In this document: positions 26,383 through 26,604 of the stretch, piece after piece
Position numbering within the stretch: position 1 is the first letter of the stretch
Layout: each line of letters begins with the position of its first letter
DNA from: a virus
Length of the DNA: 26,604 nucleotides
IMG/VR virus record: IMGVR_UViG_3300012228_000015
Location: 1-26,604 of that record
Strand: one strand, 5' to 3'
Translations under genes and position numbers: made by a program
The notes under the pieces: generated by a model
Told to the model about the DNA's origin: nothing
The model's input: only the letters and a program-made list of their open reading frames with translations
The model's database searches: none

Positions 26383-26604
26383 TCAATCATCGCTCACTCC
26401 CAAACTGATCTGACTCGGCTTCACCAACTTCGCCCGGATCGCCGCCAAAGCCTGGCGTGCCTTCGCGATCTTCTCATCACTCGGCAGCGCCCCATACTTC
26501 TTCCCGATCGCGAACATCTTCGCCTCATCCCACTCGAAATACACCCCGTTCCCCTTCCGTGGCGGAGTATGCAACTGGAAAGTGTCTCGGATGATCTTCC
26601 CAAC
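26383..26604 (-). CDS. Unknown protein, 3' part (enters from the right edge)
   Basis: The frame is open from the window edge (VGKIIRDTFQLHTPPRKGNG...) to the TGA at 26383, giving 73 visible C-terminal residues. The visible part contains VYFEWDEAKMFAIGKKYGAL and a basic helix KARQALAAIRAKLVKPSQI. The start lies outside. The family is not recognised. Its stop overlaps the two-hairpin repeat, as in many genes here. Confidence 0.65.
   Translation of the reverse strand, partial: VGKIIRDTFQLHTPPRKGNGVYFEWDEAKMFAIGKKYGALPSDEKIAKARQALAAIRAKLVKPSQISLGVSDD

Overview
The window is a stretch of a tailed-phage (siphovirus-type) genome, or of a resident prophage or phage-plasmid. Every phage gene is on the minus strand and is read from right to left; the only plus-strand genes belong to one insertion sequence. 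No host housekeeping gene, integrase, tRNA or CRISPR array is visible. The host is probably a Chloroflexota bacterium (Anaerolineae-like). That rests mainly on the dispersed C-rich hairpin repeats and on the style of the split membrane-protein gene, so it is an inference.

In order of transcription, the right end (26604 to 22489) holds a partial gene, a repeat-rich gap with 18-bp binding-site-like elements, a row of tightly coupled small membrane or zinc-ribbon genes, and an actin-like ATPase with a small partner gene that resembles a plasmid-type segregation pair. Then comes a J-domain gene that was cut in two by an intact IS1595-family element (20480-22263; 26-bp perfect terminal repeats, 8-bp target duplication, passenger genes). 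From 20174 to 17601 lie small accessory genes, including an ASCH-like protein, a truncated Gp37/Gp68 remnant, a split polytopic membrane protein and three small genes with near-identical ribosome binding sites.

At 17430-17565 a good promoter is followed by an intrinsic terminator. The late genes follow: a probable holin, a 75-residue protein, a spanin-like protein, an M23 endolysin, small and large terminase, a fused protease-scaffold-major capsid gene with an internal start, head-tail connectors, portal, Mu gpF-like minor head protein, tail terminator, tail tube, frameshifted tail chaperones, tape measure and distal tail genes. The portal and minor head genes sit downstream of the capsid and connector genes, an unusual order.

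The most striking property is repeat load. About 15 copies of a two-hairpin C/G-rich element, all in the same orientation, sit almost exactly between a stop codon and the next ribosome binding site. Three further copies of that count and several other repeat families (a 36-bp element, TTAGCNN heptad arrays, a GGGGCGGGG palindrome) lie inside genes and are translated in frame as low-complexity linkers in the capsid polyprotein, endolysin, terminase and others. The hairpin stems covary between copies, and the heptad arrays encode stops in all frames of both strands. This repeat system, living in a phage genome, is the best candidate here for something undescribed.
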